Shown: positions 15,617-24,611 of the stretch, piece after piece
How positions within the stretch are numbered: the first letter of the stretch is position 1
How the letters are laid out: each line of letters starts with the position of its first letter
Assembly (NCBI GenBank): GCA_965658355.1
Contig: CBFHRX010000008.1
Coordinates: 1 to 61,681 of the forward strand
Length of the DNA stretch: 61,681 nucleotides
Direction of reading: 5' to 3'
Source of the DNA: UBA11891 sp965658355
Lineage (GTDB): Bacteria > Bacteroidota > Bacteroidia > Flavobacteriales > Flavobacteriaceae
Translations under genes and position numbers: made by a program
The notes under the pieces: model-generated
The model's input: the letters and a program-made list of their open reading frames with translations, nothing else
Database searches by the model: none
Told to the model about the DNA's origin: nothing

Positions 15617-18169
15617 TTAGAATGGGTAATTTATTCCGACATTAAATACAGCTTTATTTAATGCATATTCTGATCCCCATCTCTTGGCCTTTGGTAATAC
15701 TGGGTTATAGGTCTTGAAAGCCGTGTCGAATCGAAAGACAAAAAAATCAAAATCATAGCGCAGCCCAAATCCAGATCCTATGGCTATTTCTTCTAAATCT
15801 TGCCACCCTTCCCATTTGGAGGCAGGGTCTTGGACATTGTCCCACAGATTCCAAATGTTTCCAGCGTCTACAAATAAAGCGCCCTTTAAATTCCCAAAGA
15901 GCGGAAATCTATATTCTACGTTTGCGGCTAATTTAAAATTGGCTTCGTTGAATTCATTTTGATTTTGACTGCTTCCAGGACCCAAACGATAGGCTTTCCA
16001 GGCTCGGTTGTCATTCGTTCCTCCGGCAAAATAGGATCGTACAAAGGGAATGCTATTGGCATTCCCATAGGGGAGGGCCATTCCCACAAAACTTCTAAGG
16101 GCCAATACTCTTTCTGTGCCCACCCGAAAGTGTTTGATATAATCTACTTCTGCTTTAAAGTATTGAGAAGGCTCTACCCCCGAAATATCAAAGCGGCCAT
16201 TTTCATTTCGCTCACTTCCTGTCCAATTTAGAAAGCCATTGAAAAGATTTCCAATCCATTCCAATTTAAATCTAAATTGAGAAAAATTATCATCAAGCAA
16301 AGACTGTTGGGTGTTGCTGTTAAAACTGAAGGAAGATCCCACAATTAAGTTATTCACAGTTAACCTTTGCTGCCTTTCCCGAATGCTTAGGAGGAGCGCA
16401 TAATCGTTTGTGTCAATATTAGGAATCCCCTCCTGTGAAAAGGCTTGTTCGAAAAAGGCCTCTGTACCAGCGGGTATTAGTAGGTTGTTGTTCGCGTCAA
16501 CAAGTTCCGGATTGGTATTATACAATTGCGCCAAACTAGTAAGCCTGTCATAGCTATTGCGGTACACATTAAAATAATTGTTGCGGTTTTTATTATTGAC
16601 AAATTCAATCCCGGCGAGTTCAAAGGTCATTTTTTGTTTTTCCTTTGGTTCCCAATTGATGGCATAGGAAGCTGAAAAATACTGTTTGTCGAGTCCGATA
16701 TTCTCCTGGACGGCAAAGCCCAGACTCACATCTGTTTTAGGGTTCATTTGTTTTTGAATGATGTTTTCCAAATCAAACGGAAAGAGCAATCGGGGTATTC
16801 TAAGACTCATGTCGGCACCCAATTCAAAGAGATCAAAAAATCGAGAAAGTTGGTCTAGATTATTGGAAGAGGCACCAAAGGAAGATTGCACCCCTATTTT
16901 GAGAATCTCACCCCCTTTTAGAAAATTCCGAATGGCAGTTGAAGTACCGAGGCCTACCCCAAAAAATTGAATATTTGAATGCGACAAATCAAAATCAAGC
17001 CCAAGCGAAAATTTTTCTTTAGGGCTAAGAACGATATTCGATTCCAAATAGGGCAGACTATCGGAAAGAGGGCGGTAGGTAATACTGGGGTATTTAAAAT
17101 TTTCTAACTCGTTGAAATACCGATAGGTTAGCAAGCGGTCTTGCTCACTATACACGCTATCTAGCTCAATAAACAGGGGGTTGATCAAGGCTTTGGGCCG
17201 GTATTTTAAAGGCCCTTTTGAGTAAATATGGATGCCTTCATAAGTCGTGCTATCCGTGTATTGATCCAGAGTGGCACCTACTCTTTGAGACTCAACATAA
17301 ACATGTATCCGTTTTACTTGATGAATTCTATAGGGCTTGGTGATCAAACTATCATCCACTCTTTGTTGGGGATTGTTTACGCTTATTTCAATCCCTATAC
17401 TCTTGTCTTGTCCTGTGCTGTCAATAGCAGCTGTAAATCGCAAACTATTTTCTTGGAAATTATAAACCCCTTCTTCGCGAAATAATTGTAAGAGGCGCTT
17501 GCGTTCTGCTTCAAAGTTTTCTATGTCAAAAGGATCTCCTTGTTTCAAAAGAGTACTAGAGTTTGTCTCGTTGACAAGCGCTTTTAATTCCTCAGAAGCA
17601 ATAGAATACGTAATACTATCTAAGGTATATTGATTTCCTCTAGATACATCATACGTAACAATCACTTTCTTGGCGGAGACGGTTTCCACTTTGGGTGTTA
17701 TAGAGACATCAAAAAAGCCTTTGTTCTTGAAGTATTGAGACACTCTTTTGTTATTCCGATCAATTTTTGAACTATCAAGCACAACCGCTTGGTTCCCGAT
17801 GCTTTTAATCCATTCGTTTGTTGTGTTTTTATAGCGCTTTAACTGTCGTAGCTGTTTGCTAGAAAGTAGTTTTTCCCAACGTTTTTTTCGTTTTTCGTTT
17901 TTAGAAAGCCAATTGTTAAAAGCACTGTCAGGATTTTCTTTTGCCAAATTCCAGATAAGTATTTCAAATGGGATGCCTAAAAACTTTTTATTGGGCGGGT
18001 CTATCAATAGTTCGTTTACTCGGCTGTTGGCTTTGATTTCCCCATCAATCCTAACGGTATTTTTATCAAGTAGAAAAGAGGAGTCATCCAAATTTCTAGT
18101 ACTACTACATTGAAGTAAAAAGAAACTTGAAAGTGAAAGAATGATTACATTTGAAGCGTATCGACGCAC
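15617..18169 (-). CDS. tamL: TamL-like BamA/TamA family outer-membrane lipoprotein
   Basis: This 850-residue protein has a lipoprotein signal peptide ending FFLLQC with Cys21 as the likely lipidated residue. POTRA-like regions lie at about residues 100-270. The bacterial surface antigen (BamA-type) beta-barrel fills the second half; it has SLGLDFDLSHSNIQFFGVGL, the loop sequence RSYFAGGTNDNRAWKAYRLGP, and a C-terminal Phe (NVGINYPF). A BamA-like barrel carrying a lipid anchor is the hallmark of Bacteroidota TamL, which works with TamB in outer-membrane biogenesis. Ordinary BamA has a normal signal peptide, so TamL is preferred. No tamB is in the window. It is divergent from the methyltransferase gene at 18206. 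Confidence 0.8.
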   Translation of the reverse strand: MRRYASNVIILSLSSFFLLQCSSTRNLDDSSFLLDKNTVRIDGEIKANSRVNELLIDPPNKKFLGIPFEILIWNLAKENPDSAFNNWLSKNEKRKKRWEKLLSSKQLRQLKRYKNTTNEWIKSIGNQAVVLDSSKIDRNNKRVSQYFKNKGFFDVSITPKVETVSAKKVIVTYDVSRGNQYTLDSITYSIASEELKALVNETNSSTLLKQGDPFDIENFEAERKRLLQLFREEGVYNFQENSLRFTAAIDSTGQDKSIGIEISVNNPQQRVDDSLITKPYRIHQVKRIHVYVESQRVGATLDQYTDSTTYEGIHIYSKGPLKYRPKALINPLFIELDSVYSEQDRLLTYRYFNELENFKYPSITYRPLSDSLPYLESNIVLSPKEKFSLGLDFDLSHSNIQFFGVGLGTSTAIRNFLKGGEILKIGVQSSFGASSNNLDQLSRFFDLFELGADMSLRIPRLLFPFDLENIIQKQMNPKTDVSLGFAVQENIGLDKQYFSASYAINWEPKEKQKMTFELAGIEFVNNKNRNNYFNVYRNSYDRLTSLAQLYNTNPELVDANNNLLIPAGTEAFFEQAFSQEGIPNIDTNDYALLLSIRERQQRLTVNNLIVGSSFSFNSNTQQSLLDDNFSQFRFKLEWIGNLFNGFLNWTGSERNENGRFDISGVEPSQYFKAEVDYIKHFRVGTERVLALRSFVGMALPYGNANSIPFVRSYFAGGTNDNRAWKAYRLGPGSSQNQNEFNEANFKLAANVEYRFPLFGNLKGALFVDAGNIWNLWDNVQDPASKWEGWQDLEEIAIGSGFGLRYDFDFFVFRFDTAFKTYNPVLPKAKRWGSEYALNKAVFNVGINYPF
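18146..18153 (+). promoter_or_regulatory. Predicted -7 box for the SPOUT methyltransferase gene, inside tamL
   Basis: TACATTTG matches TAnnTTTG, with a TTG at 18127-18129 and a 16-nt spacer. It lies within the first codons of the divergent tamL gene and 52 nt before the ATG at 18206. Confidence 0.45.
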
Positions 18170-18188
18170 CGCAACTCAGTTTTGCATT

Positions 18189-18216
18189 CAAATGTACAGC
18201 TTTTCATGCTACCCAA
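18189..18216 (-). promoter_or_regulatory. Predicted promoter of tamL (-33 and -7 boxes)
   Basis: On the minus strand a TTG (18214-18216), a 17-nt spacer and TACATTTG (18189-18196) fit the Bacteroidota consensus TTG-N17-23-TAnnTTTG. The predicted start of transcription is about 16 nt before the tamL ATG. The -33 element lies in the coding region of the divergent gene. Confidence 0.6.
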
Positions 18217-18916
18217 AAGCCATCTTAAACAAATCACGCAACTTGGACAGAAGAAATTTCGGGACCAGACAAATATGTTTTTGGTTGAAGGCGTCAAGAG
18301 TGTTACTGATTTTTATGAAAATGGGTGGGAGTATGAAGGCATTTATGCGGTAGCTCCACACGATTCATTGCCCGTTCAATTGATTTCTGAGTCGGATATG
18401 AAACGGATAACACAATTTAAAACAGCAAGTCCTATATTGGGTGTATTCAAAAAGCGAAAACCACTTCCTGTGTCAACTACAGATTCGGTGATCGTCTTGG
18501 ATCGTATTGGTGACCCAGGTAATTTAGGGACTATCATCCGCTTGGCCAGTTGGTTTGGAATCAACCAAATTGTATGCAGTAAGGATACTGTTGATTGTTA
18601 TAACCCCAAAGTTGTGCAAGCTTCCATGGGTGGAGTGGCAAGAGTTTCTTGTTATTACGATGATTTAGTATCTTTTTTAGCACTCACAAAAGTGACAGTT
18701 TACGGAGCGGGTCTTCAAGGAGAGTCTGTCCATACTGTAACTTTTGACTCTCCAATGGCACTGGTTTTTGGTAGTGAGTCTCATGGGTTTCGTAATGAGG
18801 TTGCTGCTGCGATTCAAAAATGGATTACCATTCCGTCGGCAAACCTACAAGCTGTTGAAAGTTTAAATGTTGCGACCGCAACCGCGATAGTGTTGTCTCA
18901 CAGCATCAAAAGCTAA
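18206..18916 (+). CDS. SPOUT (TrmH/SpoU) family RNA 2'-O-methyltransferase
   Basis: This 236-residue protein uses S-adenosylmethionine to methylate a ribose 2'-OH in RNA. The N-terminal part (LKQITQLGQKKFRDQTNMFL, VEGVKSVTDF) is the substrate-binding SpoU_sub_bind region. The SPOUT fold has motif 1 (DRIGDPGNLGTIIRLASWFG), motif 2 (ALVFGSESHGF) and motif 3 (IPSANLQAVESLNVATATAI), which form the trefoil knot. The frame is open to a TTG at 18182, but the ATG at 18206 starts at the conserved MLPKSHLKQI. The target nucleotide cannot be assigned. It ends 4 nt from the convergent porT. Confidence 0.85.
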   Translation: MLPKSHLKQITQLGQKKFRDQTNMFLVEGVKSVTDFYENGWEYEGIYAVAPHDSLPVQLISESDMKRITQFKTASPILGVFKKRKPLPVSTTDSVIVLDRIGDPGNLGTIIRLASWFGINQIVCSKDTVDCYNPKVVQASMGGVARVSCYYDDLVSFLALTKVTVYGAGLQGESVHTVTFDSPMALVFGSESHGFRNEVAAAIQKWITIPSANLQAVESLNVATATAIVLSHSIKS

Positions 18917-18920
18917 CGAA

Positions 18921-19685
18921 CTACTCGAATACCAAATTGAGCACAACCCCTCTACTGACCATGTTGACAATATTTCCGGTCCAAGGACTGTCGGGGGTAT
19001 TGTCTGGTATCAGCTCGTTTTGAAGCGAATAAATCCCCCTTATTGAAGGAGAGAATTTGAAATAGTATAAGTAAAAGTCAAAACCAATTCCAATCTCGTA
19101 ATTAAAAGTTTGACTTTCGGTGCGGAATACATTCCCAAAGTTATCATCAGTATTTTTTTGATTACTAGAGAGGTTAAAGTCAGTAGAGACTCCGGCCAAT
19201 AAAAAGGGTCTAAAATTGTTGATGCGTCGCGCATTAAATTTTAGAAGAAGGGGAAGGTGTATATAGGTTGATTTCACTTCTCGAATCCGATCGTTTTCGG
19301 TTTCAAAGCCCGGGTATTCGGGATATAGTAAATCTCGTTGTGCATAGTATAGCCCAGGCTCAAGTCGAAGGTTAACAAATTCATTTATGCGCATATCACC
19401 GATAAGTCCTATGGTAAAGCCTGTGCCGCTTGTAATCTCAATATCGGGGAAATTTTCTTCTCTGTAGTACAAAGGGTTGTACTCAAAGTCGAAAGAATAA
19501 TTATTGAGTCCAACAAAATAGCCATAATGGATAAAGCGATCGTCAAACTGAGGGATATTTTTGACGCGTTCTCGCACTTGAGGGTATTGTGCAGCGAGGT
19601 ACAAGGATGTAAACAATCCTAAGAATAAAGCCAGTTGCCGTTTATGATGTAGGTTTTGTACCACAATAAATTGAAGCGACACCAA
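18921..19685 (-). CDS. porT: PorT/SprT-like type IX secretion protein
   Basis: PorT is an outer-membrane-associated part of the type IX secretion system needed for gliding and secretion of adhesins and enzymes. This protein of up to 254 residues has a signal peptide (HHKRQLALFLGLFTSLYLAA) and a small beta-barrel of the outer-membrane beta-barrel 2 type. It carries the PorT-family segments FDDRFIHYGYFVGLNNYSF, FTIGLIGDMRINEFVNLRLE and YIHLPLLLKFNARRINNFRP. No ATG exists before the mature protein. TTG at 19685, GTG at 19682 and GTG at 19664 are the candidates; all overlap the end of ubiE (stop at 19642), so translation is likely coupled. The ubiE-porT order is, as I recall, conserved in Flavobacteriia. 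Confidence 0.85.
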   Translation of the reverse strand: MVSLQFIVVQNLHHKRQLALFLGLFTSLYLAAQYPQVRERVKNIPQFDDRFIHYGYFVGLNNYSFDFEYNPLYYREENFPDIEITSGTGFTIGLIGDMRINEFVNLRLEPGLYYAQRDLLYPEYPGFETENDRIREVKSTYIHLPLLLKFNARRINNFRPFLLAGVSTDFNLSSNQKNTDDNFGNVFRTESQTFNYEIGIGFDFYLYYFKFSPSIRGIYSLQNELIPDNTPDSPWTGNIVNMVSRGVVLNLVFE

Positions 19686-20379
19686 ATGTTTGAGGATGAT
19701 CCGCTACCATTATAAACCCAATTTTTGACAAAATATTGTTGAATTCGTTCCCAAAAGGAAAATGGGCCGCTGACTCGGCCAAATAGGTATATGCAGATTT
19801 GTCTTTTGAAAGTATTCGAGCCATCCTTGGCATTAACCAGCCGGTGTAAAAAGAATAGAATTGTTTAAAGGGGAATCGGGTCGGGACAGAGGTTTCCAAT
19901 ACTAGAATGCGCCCTCCCGGTTTTAATACCCGGTATATTTCTCCTAAGCCTTTTTCTAGATTTTCAAAATTACGCACGCCAAAGGCAACTGTTACCAAAT
20001 CAAAAGAAGCCTCTTCGTAGGGGAGTGCTTCACTATCGCCAATGACCATTTCGATACGATCTGCCAGCTTGTTTTTTGCTACTTTTTCCTTACCTAAGGC
20101 CAGCATCCCTGGGGAAATATCCAAGCCAATGATTTTTTTTACCGAGGTTTTGGTCAAAGCTACGGCCAAATCTCCTGTCCCAGTAGCGATGTCTAGGGCA
20201 GTGGACAGGGGCTTTTCTGCAGCCATTTTGACTACCTTATTGCGCCATTGTATGTCAATCCCAAGGGAGATAATCCGATTCAAAAAATCGTACTCACCCG
20301 AGATGGTGTCAAACATCTGAGTTACTTGCTTTTTCTTCGTTGCTGTTGATTCAGCGTAAGGGGTCACATTCTTTTTCAT
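19642..20379 (-). CDS. ubiE: Demethylmenaquinone methyltransferase (UbiE/MenG)
   Basis: This 245-residue SAM-dependent C-methyltransferase carries out the last step of menaquinone synthesis. Visible are the N-terminal VTQMFDTISGEYDFLNRIIS, the SAM-binding motif ALDIATGTGDLAVAL, SFDLVTVAFGVRNFENLEKG and LKPGGRILVLETSVP. The frame is open to 20514, but the ATG at 20379 gives the usual family length. A TAnnTTTG box at 20386-20393 would put the transcription start about 3 nt before it. It is the first gene of the ubiE-porT pair. Confidence 0.93.
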   Translation of the reverse strand: MKKNVTPYAESTATKKKQVTQMFDTISGEYDFLNRIISLGIDIQWRNKVVKMAAEKPLSTALDIATGTGDLAVALTKTSVKKIIGLDISPGMLALGKEKVAKNKLADRIEMVIGDSEALPYEEASFDLVTVAFGVRNFENLEKGLGEIYRVLKPGGRILVLETSVPTRFPFKQFYSFYTGWLMPRMARILSKDKSAYTYLAESAAHFPFGNEFNNILSKIGFIMVADHPQTFGVASIYCGTKPTS

Positions 20380-20385
20380 GAGCTG

Positions 20386-20393
20386 CAAAGATA
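20386..20393 (-). promoter_or_regulatory. Predicted -7 box of ubiE, near-leaderless
   Basis: The minus strand reads TATCTTTG, an exact TAnnTTTG match, only 6 nt before the ubiE ATG at 20379. Standard geometry puts transcription start about 3 nt before the ATG. No clear TTG is found at -33. Confidence 0.5.
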
Positions 20394-20444
20394 AAAGAAT
20401 TCGATGCTTGTCCGGTTTTTTATCACCTACAGAAGACCTTTTTG

Positions 20445-20452
20445 TATATTTG
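20445..20452 (+). promoter_or_regulatory. Predicted -7 box of trkA
   Basis: TATATTTG matches TAnnTTTG and ends 20 nt before the trkA ATG at 20473. It supports this ATG over the upstream TTG/ATG codons of the open frame, which would lie before the transcript start. Confidence 0.5.
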
Positions 20453-20472
20453 ACCAGTATTTTCTTACTTCT

Positions 20473-21822
20473 ATGAAAATAATTATCGCTGGTGGCGGTG
20501 AAGTCGGGTTTCATTTGGCCAAATTATTGTCCTTTGAATCGTTAGATATCACACTTATTGATACGGATAAGGAGCGCCTTACCTATGCCGAAAACCACTT
20601 GGATATCAAAACCCTCAAAGGGAATGCCTGTTCTTTGAGTATTATTAAAGAAGCTAAGGTGGGAACTGCTGATCTTTTTATAGCTGTAACCTCTGAAGAA
20701 ACAGCTAATATTACGGTTTGTGCGCTAGCAAAACAATTGGGTTGTCAAAGAACCATCGCCCGGATCTCTACTATCGAGTATATCAAAGAAAATGATTGTA
20801 TCAACTTTGAGAAATTAGGGATTGACGAGCTTATTTCACCTGAGTCTCTGGCTGCTGAAGAAATTCATCAGCTGTTGGATCAATCCGCATTCAGCAATAG
20901 TTATGAGTTTGAGTCTGGTGCCTTAACGCTTATTGGAACCACATTGGGTGCTGAAGTCCCCTTTGTAGGTAAAACTGTAAAAGAAGCGGCTACTATTTTC
21001 CCAGACGTACATTTCATGCCTATCGCCCTGCAAAGAAAAGGCAGTGAATCTACTATAATACCACGCGGTGATACCGCCTTTGAGTCCGGGGATCGTATTT
21101 TCTTTACCACTCTGAAGGAAGGCGTAGATGAAATATACAAGCTTACGGGCAAAGTAAAAAAAGAGATCAAGAATGTCATGATCTTAGGGGGCGGTAAGAT
21201 TGGAATGAGCACGGCTAGAAAGCTGGCCCATGAAAATTTTAATGTCACCCTTATTGAAAAAAACAAAACCCGCGCCATTGCCATAGCAGAAGAATTATCC
21301 GAAATAATGGTCATTCACGGAGACGGACGCAATGTAGAATTACTGGACGAGGAAGATCTTGAAACAATGGATGCTTTTATCTCTGTTACGGAGAATTCCG
21401 AGACCAATATCATGACCTGTTTGATGGCGAAATCTAAGAATGTCACCAAAACAATAGCTTTAGTAGAGAATATTGATTATTTCCAATTGTCTCAATCGAT
21501 AGGGATAGACACCCTTATCAATAAAAAGTTGCTTACAGCAAATACCATTTTCAGATATATCAGAAGGGGAGAGGTAGTAGATATGACCACCTTAAGCCAT
21601 TTAAATGCAGAATTGCTTGAATTTGTTGTTAAGGACGACTCCAAAGTAAATGGTCAGAAAATAAAGGATATTGATTTTCCAAGGACAGCCACTATAGGAG
21701 GTGTTATAAAAGAGGGAAATGGAATTATCGCTTTGGGTGATTACGTTATTGAAGCCGGCGATCGGGTGTTGGTGTGTTCTTTACCGCGATCCATTAAACG
21801 AATAGAAGGCCTGTTCCGTTAA
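20473..21822 (+). CDS. trkA: Trk system potassium uptake protein TrkA
   Basis: This 449-residue cytoplasmic regulatory subunit binds NAD(H) or nucleotides and gates the TrkH channel. It has two RCK units. Each carries an N-terminal Rossmann motif (MKIIIAGGGEVGFHLAKLL at the start, and VMILGGGKIGMSTARKLA at about residue 235) and a TrkA_C domain. The tandem arrangement is that of classical TrkA rather than single-unit KtrA. The frame extends upstream to 20404, but the ATG at 20473 begins the Rossmann strand exactly as in the family. trkH follows 2 nt later. Confidence 0.95.
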   Translation: MKIIIAGGGEVGFHLAKLLSFESLDITLIDTDKERLTYAENHLDIKTLKGNACSLSIIKEAKVGTADLFIAVTSEETANITVCALAKQLGCQRTIARISTIEYIKENDCINFEKLGIDELISPESLAAEEIHQLLDQSAFSNSYEFESGALTLIGTTLGAEVPFVGKTVKEAATIFPDVHFMPIALQRKGSESTIIPRGDTAFESGDRIFFTTLKEGVDEIYKLTGKVKKEIKNVMILGGGKIGMSTARKLAHENFNVTLIEKNKTRAIAIAEELSEIMVIHGDGRNVELLDEEDLETMDAFISVTENSETNIMTCLMAKSKNVTKTIALVENIDYFQLSQSIGIDTLINKKLLTANTIFRYIRRGEVVDMTTLSHLNAELLEFVVKDDSKVNGQKIKDIDFPRTATIGGVIKEGNGIIALGDYVIEAGDRVLVCSLPRSIKRIEGLFR

Positions 21823-21824
21823 AG

Positions 21825-23324
21825 ATGTTTTACAAACTTAACTACCGAGTAGTACTACAATTACTAGGAGTCTTATTGACTTTTAATGGCAGTCTTATGT
21901 TGTTAGCGGTTGGGATGAGTTATATCACTCAAGACCAAGCTACCGCGCCCCTTTTTAAAGCCGCTGTTAGTGTTATTATAATGGGGGTTTTACTATTAGT
22001 ACTATTCAGATCCGCACAAACTCAAATTCAAAAAAGAGAAGGTTATCTCGTAGTAAGCTTAGGCTGGTTGTTGATGACGCTCACCGGGATGCTTCCGTAT
22101 TTGTTTACAGGTGCAATCCCTTCGATATCGCAGGCGTTTTTTGAAACCATGTCTGGATATACCACAACAGGAGCAACCATCCTAGAGGATATTGAAAGCC
22201 TTCCAGAGGGAATACTTTTTTGGCGAAGTATTACCCATTGGATTGGGGGCATGGGAATTATTGTCTTGACGATTGCCATTCTGCCCATATTAGGGATAGG
22301 CGGAATGCAATTATTTGCAGCCGAAGTACCTGGACCAAATTCAGACAAGCTGCACCCAAGGATAACCGATACGGCAAAGCGATTGTGGTTACTGTATTTT
22401 GGATATACGATGGCAGAAACCCTACTCCTTTGGTGGGCAGGAATGTCTTTTTTTGATGCCATTAATCATTCTATGAGCACCTTGTCAACAGGTGGGTTTT
22501 CAACCAAAAATAATAGCATCGCCTATTGGAATGACCAACCTGTTATTCAATACATCATTTTGTTTTTTATGTTAATTGCTGGGACAAATTTTATTCTAAG
22601 TTACTTTGGCTTTACAGGTAATTTCAAAAAAATCATTAAAGACATTGAGTTTAAATATTACCTCTGGTTTATTGCCATTTTTACCTTTCTGAGTTGTAGC
22701 GTCCTTTTTATCAATAATATTGCGGCAGGAAGTGCGCTAACACATCCAGAAGTTTTAGGAGCAGTAGAAAGTAAATTCCGGCATTCATTATTTCAGGTAG
22801 TAGCCATCCTAACAACCACTGGCTTTGTTTCCGCTGATTATACCGCTTGGGCACCACTACTAACAGTGACTTTCTTTGGGTTGATGTTTGTGGGGGGATC
22901 GGCAGGTTCTACTTCGGGCGGCATTAAAGTAGTCCGGCATTTGTTGATGATTAAAAGTGGCGTCTTGGAATTTAAAAGAGCGTTACACCCTAATGCGATC
23001 TTACAAGTACGGTATAACGAACGTGTAGTGAGTGATGGCATTGTTCAGAATATACTCGCTTTTTTTATTTTGTATTTATTGTCTTTTATAGTCGGAACCC
23101 TTGGGTTTGCTATGATGGGCTTTGATTTTATATCCTCTATCGGGGTTGCGGCCTCCTCATTGGGCAATGTAGGTCCTGCACTTGGCTCTTTTGGACCGAT
23201 GGAAAATTACACAGCGCTTCCTGAAGCTGGTTTGTGGTGGTCTTCGTTTTTGATGTTGTTAGGGAGGTTGGAGTTGTTTACCGTTTTGATATTGTTGACG
23301 CCTTTCTTTTGGATCAAAAATTAG
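21825..23324 (+). CDS. trkH: Trk system potassium uptake protein TrkH
   Basis: This 499-residue inner-membrane potassium channel subunit has four M1-P-M2 pore repeats. Filter-like segments are visible: SGYTTTGATILEDIESLPEG, HSMSTLSTGGFST, AILTTTGFVSADY, and ASSLGNVGPALGSFGP. GGMGIIVLTIAILPILGIGGMQL and GGSAGSTSGGIKVVRHL are also typical of TrkH. It starts 2 nt after trkA, so the two form an operon. Its TAG stop overlaps the convergent rarA stop by 4 bp and no terminator is visible. Confidence 0.95.
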   Translation: MFYKLNYRVVLQLLGVLLTFNGSLMLLAVGMSYITQDQATAPLFKAAVSVIIMGVLLLVLFRSAQTQIQKREGYLVVSLGWLLMTLTGMLPYLFTGAIPSISQAFFETMSGYTTTGATILEDIESLPEGILFWRSITHWIGGMGIIVLTIAILPILGIGGMQLFAAEVPGPNSDKLHPRITDTAKRLWLLYFGYTMAETLLLWWAGMSFFDAINHSMSTLSTGGFSTKNNSIAYWNDQPVIQYIILFFMLIAGTNFILSYFGFTGNFKKIIKDIEFKYYLWFIAIFTFLSCSVLFINNIAAGSALTHPEVLGAVESKFRHSLFQVVAILTTTGFVSADYTAWAPLLTVTFFGLMFVGGSAGSTSGGIKVVRHLLMIKSGVLEFKRALHPNAILQVRYNERVVSDGIVQNILAFFILYLLSFIVGTLGFAMMGFDFISSIGVAASSLGNVGPALGSFGPMENYTALPEAGLWWSSFLMLLGRLELFTVLILLTPFFWIKN

Positions 23325-24610
23325 TATCCGTACTTAGCTCCCCAAATATCTTTTAGCCATTTTCGCAAACCGTTTTCTTTTGGATTATTCCCCGGTTCGT
23401 AAAAGCGAGTCCCCTTTATTGAATCCGGTAGGTATTCTTGTGCTGTAAATTGATTGGGATAGTCATGAGGATAAAGATAATCGACGGCATGCCCCATTTC
23501 TTTTGCAAGCTGTGTAGGTGCATTTCTCAGATGTAGTGGTACTGGTAGGTTGGTGCTGTTGTCAACTTCTTCCATCGCTTTATTGATGGCTTTATAGCTC
23601 GCATTGCTTTTCGGACTACTGGCTAGATAAACAGCACATTGGCTTAGGATGATCCTTGCCTCTGGCATGCCAATCACTTGAACTGAGTTAAAGGTCGCTT
23701 GGGCCAGTACCAGTGCTGTTGGATTCGCATTCCCGATGTCTTCACTCGCCGCAATCAACAACCTCCTGGCAATAAATGTAATGTCTTCCCCTGCTTTGAG
23801 TAAACGGGCTAACCAATATACGGCAGCGTTGGGATCGCTTCCTCGAATGGATTTTATTAAAGCGGATGCGATATCATAGTGGAGGTCACCATCTTTATCG
23901 AATTGAACTGCATTCGTTTGCAGCGTTTGTTTGATCTTTTCATTGGTAATATGGATTTCAGTCTCTGGACCAAAGGAAAATACAACCAATTCTAAAAGGG
24001 TTAAAAGCTTGCGTGCATCCCCGCTCGAAAAGTGAATCAAGGCTTCCGGATCTTCAATTTTAATGGCTTTTTCTTGGAGCAGTGAATCCGTAGTAAGCGC
24101 CCTGTCTAATAAAGACTGTAGCTCATGAAGTTCTAGCGGTTTGAGTGTAAATACTTGGCACCTTGATAATAGTGCGTTGATGACTTCAAAACTTGGATTC
24201 TCAGTAGTAGCTCCAATGAGGGTAATAATACCTTTTTCGACAGCCCCTAAAAGGGCATCTTGCTGAGACTTACTAAATCGATGAATCTCATCAATAAAGA
24301 GTAAAGGGTTTTGATCTGTAAAGAGCCCTCCTTGTTGTTTCGCTTTTTGGATGATCTCCCGAACTTCTTTGACACCTGCATTGATAGCGGATAATTCATA
24401 GAATGTTCTTTTTTTTTCCTTGGAAAGAAGTTTTGCGAGGGTTGTTTTTCCCGTACCAGGAGGTCCCCAAAGTATCATGGAGGGGATATAGCCAGATTGA
24501 ATACTTTGATAGAGAGCTCCCTTTTCTCCAACCAAATGCTCTTGTCCTACATAGTCAGACAATTTTTTGGGGCGCATCCGCTCTGCTAATGGGGTGGAAG
24601 AGTGTAGCAT
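23321..24610 (-). CDS. rarA: Replication-associated recombination protein A (MgsA/RarA AAA+ ATPase)
   Basis: This 429-residue AAA+ ATPase acts at stalled replication forks. Walker A is GPPGTGKTTLAK (from residue 49), Walker B is LLFIDEIHRFSKSQQDALL (about 104-112), sensor 1 is IGATTENPSFEV, and the arginine-finger region is ALLSRCQVF. The C-terminal MgsA part has SIRGSDPNAAVYWLARLLKA, RRLLIAASEDIGNANP and YLYPHDYPN. Length and domains are standard. It starts 1 nt after the rlmB stop, so it is in one operon with it. Confidence 0.95.
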   Translation of the reverse strand: MLHSSTPLAERMRPKKLSDYVGQEHLVGEKGALYQSIQSGYIPSMILWGPPGTGKTTLAKLLSKEKKRTFYELSAINAGVKEVREIIQKAKQQGGLFTDQNPLLFIDEIHRFSKSQQDALLGAVEKGIITLIGATTENPSFEVINALLSRCQVFTLKPLELHELQSLLDRALTTDSLLQEKAIKIEDPEALIHFSSGDARKLLTLLELVVFSFGPETEIHITNEKIKQTLQTNAVQFDKDGDLHYDIASALIKSIRGSDPNAAVYWLARLLKAGEDITFIARRLLIAASEDIGNANPTALVLAQATFNSVQVIGMPEARIILSQCAVYLASSPKSNASYKAINKAMEEVDNSTNLPVPLHLRNAPTQLAKEMGHAVDYLYPHDYPNQFTAQEYLPDSIKGTRFYEPGNNPKENGLRKWLKDIWGAKYGY

Positions 24611-24611
24611 G

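Noticed and set aside
15617..18169. Calling the 850-residue barrel protein BamA
   Set aside because: The lipobox FLLQC at residue 21 fits TamL, while BamA is not lipidated. The barrel alone does not separate the two, so confidence is moderate.
20380..20514. Longer ubiE start at 20514
   Set aside because: It would lie upstream of a TAnnTTTG box and overlap the trkA region. The family starts near the ATG at 20379.
23321..23324. Four-base overlap of trkH and rarA stop codons as a regulatory feature
   Set aside because: Convergent overlaps of stop codons (TTAG) are common in compact genomes and no structure is present there.
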